DNA from: Candidatus Roseilinea sp. NK_OTU-006 | Lineage (GTDB): Bacteria > Chloroflexota > Anaerolineae > J036 > Brachytrichaceae | Direction of reading: 5' to 3' | Length of the DNA: 64,000 nucleotides | Assembly (NCBI RefSeq): GCF_012931985.1 | Contig: NZ_JAAFGM010000012.1 | Span: 1-64,000 of the forward strand | Shown here: positions 41,736-50,518 of the stretch, piece by piece | Layout: each line of letters opens with the position of its first letter | How positions within the stretch are numbered: the first letter of the stretch is position 1 | Made by a program: the position numbers and the translations under genes | Notes under the pieces: generated by a model | Told to the model about the DNA's origin: nothing | Seen by the model: only the letters and a program-made list of their open reading frames with translations | Databases searched by the model: none

Positions 41736-42848
41736 TCATTGAGCTAGCACCATGCGCAGGAAGCGCACCCAGTTCCTGAACATGATTTTCTCGATGTCGT
41801 CGTGGCTGTAGCCGCGCTCAGCGAGCAGCCCGGCCAGCTTTTGCAAGTCGGCGATGGTGTCGAGGTCGCGCGGTGACTGTTCGCGGCCGAAGCCGCCGTC
41901 GAGGTCGGAGCCAATGCCGACATGATCGGCGTTCCCGGCCAATTCGCACACGTGGTCAATATGATTCACTACCTCGCGCATCATGACCGGGTTTGGTGCG
42001 GTCAGGTTGTTCATGGCGGCCCACTGCCAACCATCGCGCACCATGACGATGTCGAACGATGCGCCCAACACGCCGCCCCGCTCGATGACCAGCTTGATCT
42101 GTTCATCGGTAAATTGCCGCTGGAGCGAGGCGATGGCGCGACAGTTCTGATGGCTGGCCAGCAGTGGCCCGTCATACAGGCGTACTGCTTCCCAGAAGGC
42201 CTCGTCGCTCAGATGGGTGCAGTCGAGCGCGATGCCCAGTCGGCGCATCTCGCGCAACAACGCCGGTCCGATGCCCTCGGTGATGCCCAGCGCTGTGCCG
42301 GTGCCGCCGGCGTAGCGGTTCGGCCCGTAGTGGGCTGGGCCGAGCAGGCGCAGCCCCAGCTCGCGCCAGTGCGCCAGTTCGTCGGGTGTCGTGATAGGGT
42401 CGGCGCCTTCCATCGAGATGACGAAACCGAGGGGCGGCATTTCCCTCACCCCCGTCCCCTCTCCCGCAGGGGGAGGGGTGCTTTCCCACGTCAGCCACTC
42501 GGCCACGTGCTCGTCGAGTTGTGCGGCAGTCTCGATCACGCGCACGACGCCCTGTCGTTCGAGCGCACGGTAATATGCCATTTGGCCCTTGACTACAGCA
42601 TGTGCCTGGGCCACCGAGCTGTACTCGATGCCGGGCGAGGGCCGGCCGGAGGCACGCGCCAGCAGTGTGGCGACGCTGAGGAAGACGCGCCCGCGACGCA
42701 TGTCCGGCAGCGCTACGGTGTTCATGGCGCGGCTTTTGCCGGTCATCGGCGCTTCAATCTGGCGGATGACGTGCACGGGCAACTGCAGATCGCGCTCGAA
42801 CGTCAGCGCGTTCCAGGCGAGATCGAGATGAGCGTCGGCGATGAGCAT
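41736..42848 (-). CDS. Membrane dipeptidase (renal dipeptidase family, M19)
   Basis: Zinc-dependent dipeptidase of the amidohydrolase fold, about 370 residues. Metal-binding motifs are IADAHLDLAW near the start, the bridging Glu in ISMEGADPI, the His in LDCTHLSDEAF and ASHQNCRAI, and VGIGSDLDGGFG. An in-frame palindromic repeat (42442-42478) inserts about 15 residues (STPPPAGEGTGVREMPP) just before the bridging-Glu strand. The start at 42848 is chosen because GGAGG lies 5 nt upstream; ATGs at 42851 and 42860 are less well placed. It follows the aminotransferase gene by 15 nt. Confidence 0.93.
   Translation of the reverse strand: MLIADAHLDLAWNALTFERDLQLPVHVIRQIEAPMTGKSRAMNTVALPDMRRGRVFLSVATLLARASGRPSPGIEYSSVAQAHAVVKGQMAYYRALERQGVVRVIETAAQLDEHVAEWLTWESTPPPAGEGTGVREMPPLGFVISMEGADPITTPDELAHWRELGLRLLGPAHYGPNRYAGGTGTALGITEGIGPALLREMRRLGIALDCTHLSDEAFWEAVRLYDGPLLASHQNCRAIASLQRQFTDEQIKLVIERGGVLGASFDIVMVRDGWQWAAMNNLTAPNPVMMREVVNHIDHVCELAGNADHVGIGSDLDGGFGREQSPRDLDTIADLQKLAGLLAERGYSHDDIEKIMFRNWVRFLRMVLAQ
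42442..42478. repeat. GC-rich palindromic repeat inserted in a coding sequence
   Basis: CCCTCACCCCCGT leads into CCCCTCTCCC (42456-42465), GCA, and GGGGGAGGGG (42469-42478), a 10-bp stem with one G-U pair. The CCCTCTCCCGCAGGGGGAGGG word is the type of dispersed palindrome known from several bacterial genomes, normally between genes. Here it is in frame inside the dipeptidase gene. Confidence 0.65.
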
Positions 42849-42863
42849 CATGGCCTCCACGCA

Positions 42864-44165
42864 TCACTGTATCCCCGCCAGCACCTTCCGCGCGGCGCGC
42901 ACGGCGAAATCAATGTCGGCTTCGGTGTGCGCGGCGCAGAGATACCACGTGCCCCGGCTGAGGATGCGCACGCCTTCCTCTTGCAATCCATACACGAACC
43001 GTGCGAGCTTAGCCTTGTTGAATGCGAAGGTGTCGCGCATGTCGCGGGCACAGAGTAGTGATGTGAATGCCAAGTTTAGCACCGGTCCGGGACCTTGCAC
43101 CAGCACGTCGTGGCCAGTCTCGCGGGCGGCCTCACACAGGCCGGCCTGCAATCGCTTGCCCAGCCGATGTAGCTTCTCGTGCACGCGCTCGCGCTGCATC
43201 ACCTCTATGGTCGCCTTAGCTGCGGCGACGCTGGGGTTGCCGGCGTTGGTCGTGCCGGCGTGGATCACGCTGCCCTCAGCAATCGGTTGCATCCACGCGC
43301 GCTTGCCGACGAGTGCACTGATTGGATAGCCGTTGGCCATTGCTTTGGCGAAGACGGCCAGGTCCGGTGTGACGCCGTAATACGCTTGCGCGCCGCCCAC
43401 GTGCACGCGAAAGCCGGTGATGACTTCGTCGAAGATCAGCGCGATGCCATAGCGATCGCACAGCGCGCGCAAACCTTCCAGATAGCCAGGCTGTGGCTCG
43501 ATGCAGCCGGTGTTGCACATGATCGGCTCGGTGATGATCGCGGCGATCTCGTCGTGGCGTTGAGCGACCGTTCGCTCGGCGAGTGTCAGGTCGTTCCACG
43601 GCAGCAGGATGAACTCGTCGCGTATGTTGGTGGGCAAGCCTTGTGTCCATAGCTGGGCGATCGGTGCCTCGCGCGGCCCGAGCGCTTCGAGCGACGCGCC
43701 GTTGATTCCCCAGGCGATGTTGTCGAACCAACCGTGATAGTGACCCTCGAAGCGGACAAACTTTTGGCGTCCGGTCACTGCGCGCGCGACGCGCAGCGCG
43801 GCGTGAGCCGCTTCCGACCCGCTGACGCTGAAGCGCACCAGCTCGGCACAGGGGATGATTTCCTGCAGCTTCTCGGCCAGCTCGATCTCGGCCAGGTGCA
43901 GCGCGGCGTAGAGTTGCCCATCGTGACTAGCGCGTTCTACGGCTTCGAGTACTTCGGGGTGACTGTGGCCAAGCACCATCGGCCCCTGGCTAAGCGCGAA
44001 GTCCAGATACTCGTTCTCATCTGCATCTACGAGACGGGCACCGTGTGCGCGCACGTAGACGAGTGGGTGGGGCGCGTTGCTCTTGCGGAATTCACTGGAT
44101 ACCCCGCCAGCCAGTGCGCGCTGCGCGCGTTCGAATAACACACGTGATTCTTCGTGGTTCAACAT
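42864..44165 (-). CDS. Class III aminotransferase, glutamate-1-semialdehyde-mutase-like
   Basis: A PLP enzyme of 433 residues. RFSVSGSEAAHAALRVAR, FEGHYHGWFDN, LIFDEVITGFR and the PLP Lys in VFAKAMANGYPISALVG are present, and it is closest in pattern to glutamate-1-semialdehyde aminomutases. No tetrapyrrole genes are nearby; the position next to a dipeptidase, a RidA-like protein and a divergent IclR regulator points to a catabolic transaminase. ATG 44165 (MLNHEESRV) is chosen over the longer open frame, which would run across the shared regulatory gap. Confidence 0.9.
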   Translation of the reverse strand: MLNHEESRVLFERAQRALAGGVSSEFRKSNAPHPLVYVRAHGARLVDADENEYLDFALSQGPMVLGHSHPEVLEAVERASHDGQLYAALHLAEIELAEKLQEIIPCAELVRFSVSGSEAAHAALRVARAVTGRQKFVRFEGHYHGWFDNIAWGINGASLEALGPREAPIAQLWTQGLPTNIRDEFILLPWNDLTLAERTVAQRHDEIAAIITEPIMCNTGCIEPQPGYLEGLRALCDRYGIALIFDEVITGFRVHVGGAQAYYGVTPDLAVFAKAMANGYPISALVGKRAWMQPIAEGSVIHAGTTNAGNPSVAAAKATIEVMQRERVHEKLHRLGKRLQAGLCEAARETGHDVLVQGPGPVLNLAFTSLLCARDMRDTFAFNKAKLARFVYGLQEEGVRILSRGTWYLCAAHTEADIDFAVRAARKVLAGIQ

Positions 44166-44235
44166 GCATGCAACACGCTCTAACACAACGACTGCACGGG
44201 TGAAAAGAAGCGCTTGTATCGCATGAAGAAACACT

Positions 44236-44241
44236 TAAACT
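44236..44241 (+). promoter_or_regulatory. -10 box, leaderless-type, for the IclR-family gene
   Basis: TAAACT ends 7 nt before the ATG at 44249. It lies in the 83-nt gap shared with the divergent aminotransferase gene. An 8-bp palindrome, AAGCGCTT, is also in this gap (about 44208-44215) and could be part of an operator. Confidence 0.45.
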
Positions 44242-44248
44242 TTGGCTC

Positions 44249-45037
44249 ATGAAGCGCGGATCACACAATGCCCCTTCGGCCTACGTGATCAAACCGGTGT
44301 TCAAGGCGCTGCGTGTGCTCAAGTGCCTGGGCGACGCCGGGCGCGAGCTGCCGCTGGTCGAGATTTGTCGCCTCGTCGGCCTGCCCAAGCCGACGGTCTA
44401 CAAGTACCTGCAAACGCTGAAGGCAGCCGGCTTCGTGCTCTACGATCCCGAGTGCGAGTGCTACTGGCTCGGGCCGAATGCGTGGTCGCTGGGCCGCACG
44501 GTGGATCCCAGCTTGCGCGTGCGCGAGGTGGCTCGGCCGATCATGCAGCAGTTGCGCGACCGGTTCGGCGAGACGATCAACCTAGGCGTGTTGCACGGCG
44601 ACGAAGTGGTGTATTTGGAGATGGCAGTGAGCCGGCAGGCGCTCCGGTTGCAGGCCACCATCGGCGCGCACGATCCGGCCTACAGCACGTCGCTAGGCCG
44701 GGCGATGATCGCGTTTCTGCCGAGGGAAAGATGGGCGAAACACATTCCGCGGCGGTTGCAGCCGCGCGCGCCGCGCACGATCACTTCGTTCGAGGTGCTG
44801 CATGCCGAGCTGATCGCGACGCGCAAGCGTGGCTATGCGATCGAGCGCGAGGAGAACGAGCCGGGCGCGCTGTGCATCGGTGCCCCGATCTTCGACCAGG
44901 ATGGGGAAGTTGTCGCGGCCATCAGCCTGTCGGCGCCGGCGGCGCGCATCAGCCCCGCGGACGAGGGCGAGGTTGCCGAGGCTGTCATGCGCGCCGCGCG
45001 CGACATCTCTGGCCGTCTGGGCTACACCCCACAGTAG
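44249..45037 (+). CDS. IclR-family transcriptional regulator
   Basis: A 262-residue regulator. The N-terminal winged helix (about 15-80) has LPLVEICRLVGLPKPTVYKYLQTLKAAG, split here as LPLVEICRLVGLPKPTV and YKYLQTLKAAGFV. The C-terminal effector domain (about 90-255) contains VVYLEMAVSRQALRLQ, STSLGRAMIAFLP and GYAIEREENEPGALCIGAP, all typical. It is divergent from the aminotransferase and faces the M81 gene, so the catabolic genes on both sides are likely targets. Confidence 0.95.
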   Translation: MKRGSHNAPSAYVIKPVFKALRVLKCLGDAGRELPLVEICRLVGLPKPTVYKYLQTLKAAGFVLYDPECECYWLGPNAWSLGRTVDPSLRVREVARPIMQQLRDRFGETINLGVLHGDEVVYLEMAVSRQALRLQATIGAHDPAYSTSLGRAMIAFLPRERWAKHIPRRLQPRAPRTITSFEVLHAELIATRKRGYAIEREENEPGALCIGAPIFDQDGEVVAAISLSAPAARISPADEGEVAEAVMRAARDISGRLGYTPQ

Positions 45038-45106
45038 CTGTCAGCTATCAGCTATGAGCCGTCGGCTGATCGCTTACTTCTCACGGCTCTCGGCTCACAG
45101 CTCATC
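45036..45106. repeat. Intergenic dyad with low-complexity interior
   Basis: Nested dyads AGCTGT (45036-45041) / ACAGCT (45097-45102) and GAGCCGT (45056-45062) / ACGGCTC (45083-45089). The interior is built from variants of CAGCTATCAGCTATGAGC. It fills the gap between the convergent IclR and M81 genes, running into the last codons of the latter. Confidence 0.6.
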
Positions 45107-46591
45107 CAACGGATAGACTGGCCGCTTCAACCGTCGGAACGGCAGCACGCACACGTCGTTGGCACACGGTCCGGGCGTGTTGACGAAGTAGCTGGCCTTC
45201 GCGATCGGGTCGTACGCCTGACGGTGCGCCACAGCAGCCTTGATGTTGATGACGAAGAAGTCCTCCGGGTTGATGCCCTGGCTGCGCCACTGCGCCAGAT
45301 CCATCGGCGCGGTCTTGATGCTGTTCAGCAGGATCGTCGCGCTGCCGCCCTGTGGCGAGGTCGCGCGCACGACGGCCGTCGGTCCCATGTCGTGATGCAA
45401 GCCGCCCACGGCCATGTGGCTGTGTGGATCTTCGAGCGTGACCTTGCCGTCGCTTTTGGAGATCAGCTCGACGTCCAGTTCCAGTGGTTGTGCGCCGACC
45501 ACGCTGCTCTTGCCGCCGATCCGCATGCGCCTGCGTTCCCCGGGCCGCAGCGGCCATACCTCGCGCACGGCTTCCGGATCGGCAATGGCGACGCCGGCGT
45601 TTCGGATGCCGCGCTCCAGCAGCCCTTTCAGCACGATCGTCAGGTCGCCCGGCGCGCCGCCGCCGATATTGTCGGCCGGCTCGACGATGAGCACCGGGCC
45701 TTCGGTGTGTTGCTGCACGCGATCGAGCGCCTCATCGAGTGACAAGCCGGTAGGCAGGGCGTGATGCTTGTGCGCCATCGCGATTTTGCTCAGCGTCCTC
45801 AGTTCGCGCTGGGCAACGTCGGGATCGCCGACCGTCACTGCGGTGAAGCTCACGCCGGCGTCGGGCATGTCAGCATAGGCGAATCCGCCGAACACGTTGA
45901 CGGCGAGGATGTCCGGGTGCGTCGCCTCGATCTTCCGCGCGCGCGCTTCGAGCAGCGCCATCGGCTCGAACGCCGTGCCGGTGGCCGTGGGCGGTAAGAT
46001 CAACGGCGGCCTTTCCCAGACGGTCGTTGCGCGTCGACCGGTCGTGATCAGATCATCCAGCAGGTGCGCCGAGAACTCGGCCGTCGCTTTGCCGTCGGTG
46101 TGTGGGTTCTGGCGATAGGCGACCAGGGCATTGCTGAGCGCAGCCATCTGCGCCGTGATGTTGCCGTGCAGATCGAGCACGCCGCCGATAGGGACATCCT
46201 CGAATGCGGGCAGCGCCCGAATCCGACGCAATAGCTCACCCTCCACATCGGGATAGGACGCGCTGACCATTGCGCCGTGCATATCCAGCCAGATGCCGTC
46301 TATGCCGGCCTCGGCTTCCCGCATCGCTGCCTCGGCGAAGGCTTCCCACCACACCTCGATTACCTCATCGGCGACCATGCCCGATGGTTGCGCCGACATG
46401 TGAATCGCCGGCAGAACGTGCCAGCCGCGCGCCTTCGCCACGGCCAACCCGCCGGCCAGGCACGAGGCGTCGCCGTCGGCCTGCCATATTGCGTTGCCGC
46501 GCAATATGCGAAACCGATCGAGCGTCGTTCTGTCCGACACGAAAGTGTGTGTCTCGTGCGACAGGCCGGCGATGAGAATGCGTTTAGTCAT
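45095..46591 (-). CDS. M81-family metallopeptidase (MlrC-like)
   Basis: A 498-residue protein of the family that includes microcystinase C, which cleaves linearised microcystin and other unusual peptides. GLSHETHTFV near the start, GIWLDMHGAMVS and GGVLDLHGNITAQM carry the conserved acidic/His metal ligands, and ADNIGGGAPGDLT, KSSVVGAQPLELDVEL and the long C-terminal domain are typical. It is upstream-coupled with the creatininase-family gene in a run of amide-cleaving enzymes. Its natural substrate cannot be read from sequence. Confidence 0.92.
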   Translation of the reverse strand: MTKRILIAGLSHETHTFVSDRTTLDRFRILRGNAIWQADGDASCLAGGLAVAKARGWHVLPAIHMSAQPSGMVADEVIEVWWEAFAEAAMREAEAGIDGIWLDMHGAMVSASYPDVEGELLRRIRALPAFEDVPIGGVLDLHGNITAQMAALSNALVAYRQNPHTDGKATAEFSAHLLDDLITTGRRATTVWERPPLILPPTATGTAFEPMALLEARARKIEATHPDILAVNVFGGFAYADMPDAGVSFTAVTVGDPDVAQRELRTLSKIAMAHKHHALPTGLSLDEALDRVQQHTEGPVLIVEPADNIGGGAPGDLTIVLKGLLERGIRNAGVAIADPEAVREVWPLRPGERRRMRIGGKSSVVGAQPLELDVELISKSDGKVTLEDPHSHMAVGGLHHDMGPTAVVRATSPQGGSATILLNSIKTAPMDLAQWRSQGINPEDFFVINIKAAVAHRQAYDPIAKASYFVNTPGPCANDVCVLPFRRLKRPVYPLDEL

Positions 46592-46599
46592 GGATAGAG

Positions 46600-46690
46600 G
46601 TGTCGGGTGGTGTTGATAGTGTCAGATGGCGTCAGTGGTGTCGGTGGTGTCGAGTGGTCGGTGTTGGGTGTCGGGCATCTGACATCTGGA
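46600..46690. repeat. Intergenic dyad with low-complexity interior
   Basis: TGTCAGATG (46620-46628) is the exact reverse complement of CATCTGACA (46676-46684). Between them are tandem variants of GTGGTGTCGGTGGTGTCGAG. It occupies the 114-nt gap between the creatininase-family and M81 genes. Confidence 0.65.
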
Positions 46691-46705
46691 CTCTGGTTGC
46701 TAGCG

Positions 46706-47494
46706 TCAGTTGGGCTGCACCGGTTGCCAAGTGGCGAACTCGCGCACGAAGCGCACCACCTCGCGCGTCGCCGTGGCGAGGATTTGCTCACCCTTGTCCG
46801 CCGTTGCCAGCTCGGGGTGGCCGAGCGCGCCGGTCTGCGTAATCTGATCGAATGAGACGCCGACTGCCACGCGACTGGGGCCGGCTGCGTCGGGTGTCCA
46901 GAATTCCGATGGATAGGTGTAGTGTGCACCGCGCGCCAGATCCATGTGCACCAACGTCGGCCGGATGCGCAGGATGGCGCTGGTCTCCAGCTCGCAGGCG
47001 TGCGTCACGAACTTTTGTTCCAGGGACTCGATCTGCGCAATCTGCTGGCGAGCGATGCCCCCGAACCAGCTCGAGAAGGCGATGAACAGGTCGGGGTGTT
47101 CCTTATAGCGCTGGAGTTGCAGTTGCTGGATGGCCATCATGGCCGGCACTTCGTTGCCGCCGTGGGCATTGAGCATGAAGATGCGCCGGAAGCCGGCGGC
47201 GATGATACAGCTCAGCATCTCCTTCAATACCTCGGTGTAGAGCGGCGCGCTCAGGCTGACGGCGGCGAAGGGCAAATGGTGATGCGACGCGCCGACCCAC
47301 AGCATGGGCAGGAAGATCGCCGCATCACCTAGCTCGGCTTCGGCGCGCCGGGCGATCTCGCCGCCGATCAGGCTGTCGGTCAGCAGCGGCAAGTGATGCC
47401 CATGCTGCTCGAGCGAACCGGTGGGGAAGACGACGACTTTGCCGGCCTGCGCCTGCGCGCGCAGCTCCGGCCAGGTGAGTTCTCCGTACTGCAT
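46706..47494 (-). CDS. Creatininase-family amidohydrolase
   Basis: A zinc/manganese amidohydrolase of 262 residues. The signature FPTGSLEQHGHHLPLLTD holds the Glu, His and Asp metal ligands, and GFRRIFMLNAHGGN with the later HACELETS completes the site. The family includes creatininase, formamide hydrolases of riboflavin/F420 metabolism and peptide-cleaving members; the neighbours here favour cleavage of an amide-bearing catabolic substrate. Confidence 0.93.
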   Translation of the reverse strand: MQYGELTWPELRAQAQAGKVVVFPTGSLEQHGHHLPLLTDSLIGGEIARRAEAELGDAAIFLPMLWVGASHHHLPFAAVSLSAPLYTEVLKEMLSCIIAAGFRRIFMLNAHGGNEVPAMMAIQQLQLQRYKEHPDLFIAFSSWFGGIARQQIAQIESLEQKFVTHACELETSAILRIRPTLVHMDLARGAHYTYPSEFWTPDAAGPSRVAVGVSFDQITQTGALGHPELATADKGEQILATATREVVRFVREFATWQPVQPN

Positions 47495-47571
47495 AGTGCG
47501 ATAAGGTTGAACGCACTCGCGTATCGTGTCAAGCGAGCGCAGGGTCGGGCGGAGAGATGGGTGGCACGCGG

Positions 47572-48710
47572 CTAATTGAACTCTGCGAACGCCCGGCGAT
47601 AGCGCTGCAAGGCATCGCGGTCGAGTTCGATGCCCAGCCCCGGCCCAGATGGGATGGGCAGCGTGCTATCGGCGTAGGGCCAGTCCCAGGTGACCAGCGT
47701 GTGCTCGCGGATGTAGGCGCTCTGTAAGTCCGACGGCATCGTGCAGGCGCGCGCGGCAGCGGCCGCATGGAGCACGGCGGCCTGTCCCACCCCTAGCTCC
47801 AGCGACGAGCCGTGCCAGCAGCAGTAGCCGGCTACTTCGACCGCATGCGCCATCGCCATGAACTCGGCCACGTACCCACTGCAGTTGAAGTTGTCGGCGT
47901 AACCGTGTTGCAGCCCATGCTTCAACACGCTCATCGTGCGCGTGTGCAATACCAGTGGCGCGGCCGTCGCCTGTCGCGCCCGCTGCCACATCTCCGACTG
48001 CTCCCAGGGGAAGGGGTCTTCGATGCGCAGGTTGGAGAACGCCTCGAGCTGTTTAAGCGTGTGCAGGGCGTCGTGCGGGCTGAGCCATTGCCACATCGGG
48101 TCAATCGTCACGCCGAAGTCGTCGCCGCCGGCTTCTTTGATAGCGCGCACCTGCGCGACGGTCGGATCGCCCAGCTTCGACTTCATCTCGATGCCTCGGA
48201 AGCCGCGCGCCCGCGCCTGCGCGACGATGCGGCGCAGGTCTTCCGGCGTCTGCCGGCCGCGCCAGGCGTCCACCGGCACGCGCTCGCGGACGGAGCCGCC
48301 GAGCAGGTCAACCATGCGGCATCTGTTGCGCTTGCCCATCCAGTCGTGGAGCGCCATCTCGAAGGCGTAGGTCACCGGCGAGGGCGAGTCGTAGAGCGCT
48401 GGGGGGGGCTGGTCAGCAGTCCCCAGCGATAGCCGGAGCGAAGGGTTTCCGGCAACACGCCCAAGTCCAGCCCGCGCAAGCGATAGCCGATGAGTTGTTC
48501 CAACCAGGGTCTCAACTCTGCAATTGTCGGCCCGCGCCCGACCTCACCCAGCGCGATGATGCCATCGCTCAGGCGAAACTCTAGCAGGACGATCGGCTTC
48601 TCGTCCCACGCATCGGCGAACCGCCCAAGCGCCGGGCCGTCCACTGCGCCGGCCTTGCCAGGGACGATGACTTCGTGCGCGAGGATGGACTCGATGCAGG
48701 TCTCCTTCAT
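47572..48710 (-). pseudogene. Enolase-superfamily (mandelate racemase-like) enzyme with a homopolymer frameshift
   Basis: The first 100 residues (from ATG 48710, with GAGGTGA upstream) form the capping domain: VLLEFRLSDGIIALGEVGRGP. The frame then shifts at a run of eight C on the coding strand (48401-48408) and continues as VTYAFEMALHDWMGK, followed by the barrel domain with the catalytic KxK in IEMKSKLGD, metal-ligand segments TIDPMWQW and IEDPFPW, and WHGSSLELGVGQ. One more C would join the two parts into a normal protein of about 378 residues. This may be a true disruption, a phase-variable tract, or an assembly error. The family abstracts an alpha-proton from a carboxylate, commonly in sugar-acid catabolism. 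Confidence 0.82.
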
Positions 48711-48716
48711 GCGATG

Positions 48717-50516
48717 TCACCTCACAGGGTAGCGCCAAACTTCGCCGCCGAGCGTGATGGCCCACAGCGCAGCGCGATCTGTGAATAGCGCCACTACCGG
48801 GACCTCGGTGAGCATTGATCCTATGGGCCGGTGTGCGCCGGTCGCGCTTAGATAAATGACGCCGCGGTTGCTCGCCAGGTAGGTTTCTTCGCCCTGAGTC
48901 GCGACGGCGGTAAAAGCAATGCCCGGCTCGGCGCTGACCCGGCGCACCTCCATGGGATACCCATCGGCGTCGAGATAGGCCTGTGCAATGGCGTTTTGTG
49001 CTGCGAGCACGACGCGGTCGCCCTCGACCGCTAAGCAAGCGAACGGTGTCTGTAACCCATCCAGCGCCATCAGCATGTGCCAGGCTGTTTCGTCTGGATG
49101 GGGAAGCACGAGCACTGGCAAGCGCCACACTTCGGCGCTGAAGCTCGACGCGCTATCGGCATCAGCGGCGATATGCAGCGCGAACAGGCCGCCCGCTGGT
49201 GTGAGATGAAGCGCGGTCGCGGCACCCGCGCCGGGCAACGCCAAGTCGTGCCAGGGCAGGCCGGCGCCGCCTACCTTGCACTGCCCGGACCGCGTGCCGA
49301 TCAAACACACGCCGTCGTGGGTGAGGGCCAGAGCGGTGATTGTGTCGTCATCGTCGAGCGACGGTTGGCCGGGCAGGGGCAGCAGGGTACGCGCGTCGGC
49401 ATCCCAAGCCAGCACGCGCCGTTCTGTCGCTGCCATGAACGCCGCTGGGCGTGGTGCAGGGTTGGCCGTGACGCACACGAGCGCATCGTCCACAGCAACC
49501 GGACGCCACGCTACACCGTCGTCGGAATACACGATGCTGCCCAGTGCATCGGCCAGCAGGCAGGTGCCATCGCCGGCGCGTGCAGCGAGGGGCGGCGTAT
49601 GCGCGGTCAGCCCTTTGTGGGTGCGCTGCCAGATGCGCCCGCCGTCATCGCTGCGCCAGACGCCACTGTGGGTTGTGCCGCAGAGCGCGACCCCATTCGT
49701 CGCGCAGGCCAGCGCCAGCACCGGCTCGCCCAGGCTGGTGGGATGCCATTGCAGATTTGCGTCGGCGCGGAAGATGCCACGCGTCGTGCCGGCCAGCAAC
49801 GTGCCGTCGCACGCCGCAAGGCAGTTCACTTCCATTCCCTCCAAGCCGCAGGGCAACCATTCGTCACCCTCCGTGAGCCGGAACACTCCGGCTTCCGTGC
49901 CCGCGAGCAGGCCGGCTTCGGTGAAAGCGATGCACTGCACAGCGGCGTCGGGCAGGCCATACCCTGCCTCGCGCCAGGCCCGGCCGGCGTTGCGCGAGCG
50001 ATATAGCCCACCATTCGCGCCGCCAGCCCAGATCACCTCGCTCTCAGCGAAGTCCGGCGCGCATGTCAAGCAGAGGATCTCCGGATCTAACAGGCCGAAG
50101 TTGGCGCTCTGCCAGCTTGCACCGCCGTCCAGCGAGCGATATATCCCCTCGTCGGTCGCTGCGAAGAGATGTGCATTGCCATCCTTATCGGTGGCGAAGG
50201 CAAGCGCGTTGGTTGGGCCAAAGCCCCACGCATCCAACGTTTGCCACTGCGTGCCGCTGTCCCGCGAAACGACCAGCGCGCCGGCCTGGGTAGTTGCGAA
50301 TGCCATGTCGGACGGGTCGAACGCGACGCAGCGCGCCGGGACGTAGCCCATGTTGCCGGCGCGCTGCCATGTTCGTCCGCCATTATCGGAGCGGAACAGG
50401 CCAGCGTGCGTCGCGGCCAGGGCGATCCCGTCCTCTGCGAAGCGCAGGGAGAGGGCAAGGCTATACACCGCACCCCCTGCCCAGGCACCGACAAGAGACC
50501 AGTCTCTTTCTTGCAT
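48717..50516 (-). CDS. Beta-propeller protein with BNR/Asp-box repeats
   Basis: A 599-residue protein made largely of repeated blades with Asp-box turns such as RSDNGGRTW, RSLDGGASW, RSRNAGRAW, RSDDGGRIW and YSDDGVAW, spaced about 45 residues. This is the fold of sialidase/YCF48-type propellers. No signal peptide is seen, so it may be cytoplasmic, unlike most such proteins. No sialidase catalytic residues can be assigned. It begins 2 nt after the stop of the GroEL-like gene, so the two are translated from one transcript. Confidence 0.85.
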   Translation of the reverse strand: MQERDWSLVGAWAGGAVYSLALSLRFAEDGIALAATHAGLFRSDNGGRTWQRAGNMGYVPARCVAFDPSDMAFATTQAGALVVSRDSGTQWQTLDAWGFGPTNALAFATDKDGNAHLFAATDEGIYRSLDGGASWQSANFGLLDPEILCLTCAPDFAESEVIWAGGANGGLYRSRNAGRAWREAGYGLPDAAVQCIAFTEAGLLAGTEAGVFRLTEGDEWLPCGLEGMEVNCLAACDGTLLAGTTRGIFRADANLQWHPTSLGEPVLALACATNGVALCGTTHSGVWRSDDGGRIWQRTHKGLTAHTPPLAARAGDGTCLLADALGSIVYSDDGVAWRPVAVDDALVCVTANPAPRPAAFMAATERRVLAWDADARTLLPLPGQPSLDDDDTITALALTHDGVCLIGTRSGQCKVGGAGLPWHDLALPGAGAATALHLTPAGGLFALHIAADADSASSFSAEVWRLPVLVLPHPDETAWHMLMALDGLQTPFACLAVEGDRVVLAAQNAIAQAYLDADGYPMEVRRVSAEPGIAFTAVATQGEETYLASNRGVIYLSATGAHRPIGSMLTEVPVVALFTDRAALWAITLGGEVWRYPVR

Positions 50517-50518
50517 GG

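Noticed and set aside
41922-43058. Plus-strand open frame of 378 codons
   Set aside because: Antisense to the dipeptidase and aminotransferase genes, both with full catalytic motifs.
42864-44165. Assignment of the aminotransferase as hemL
   Set aside because: Sequence pattern is HemL-like, but there are no other tetrapyrrole genes nearby and the neighbours are catabolic, so only the class III family is claimed.
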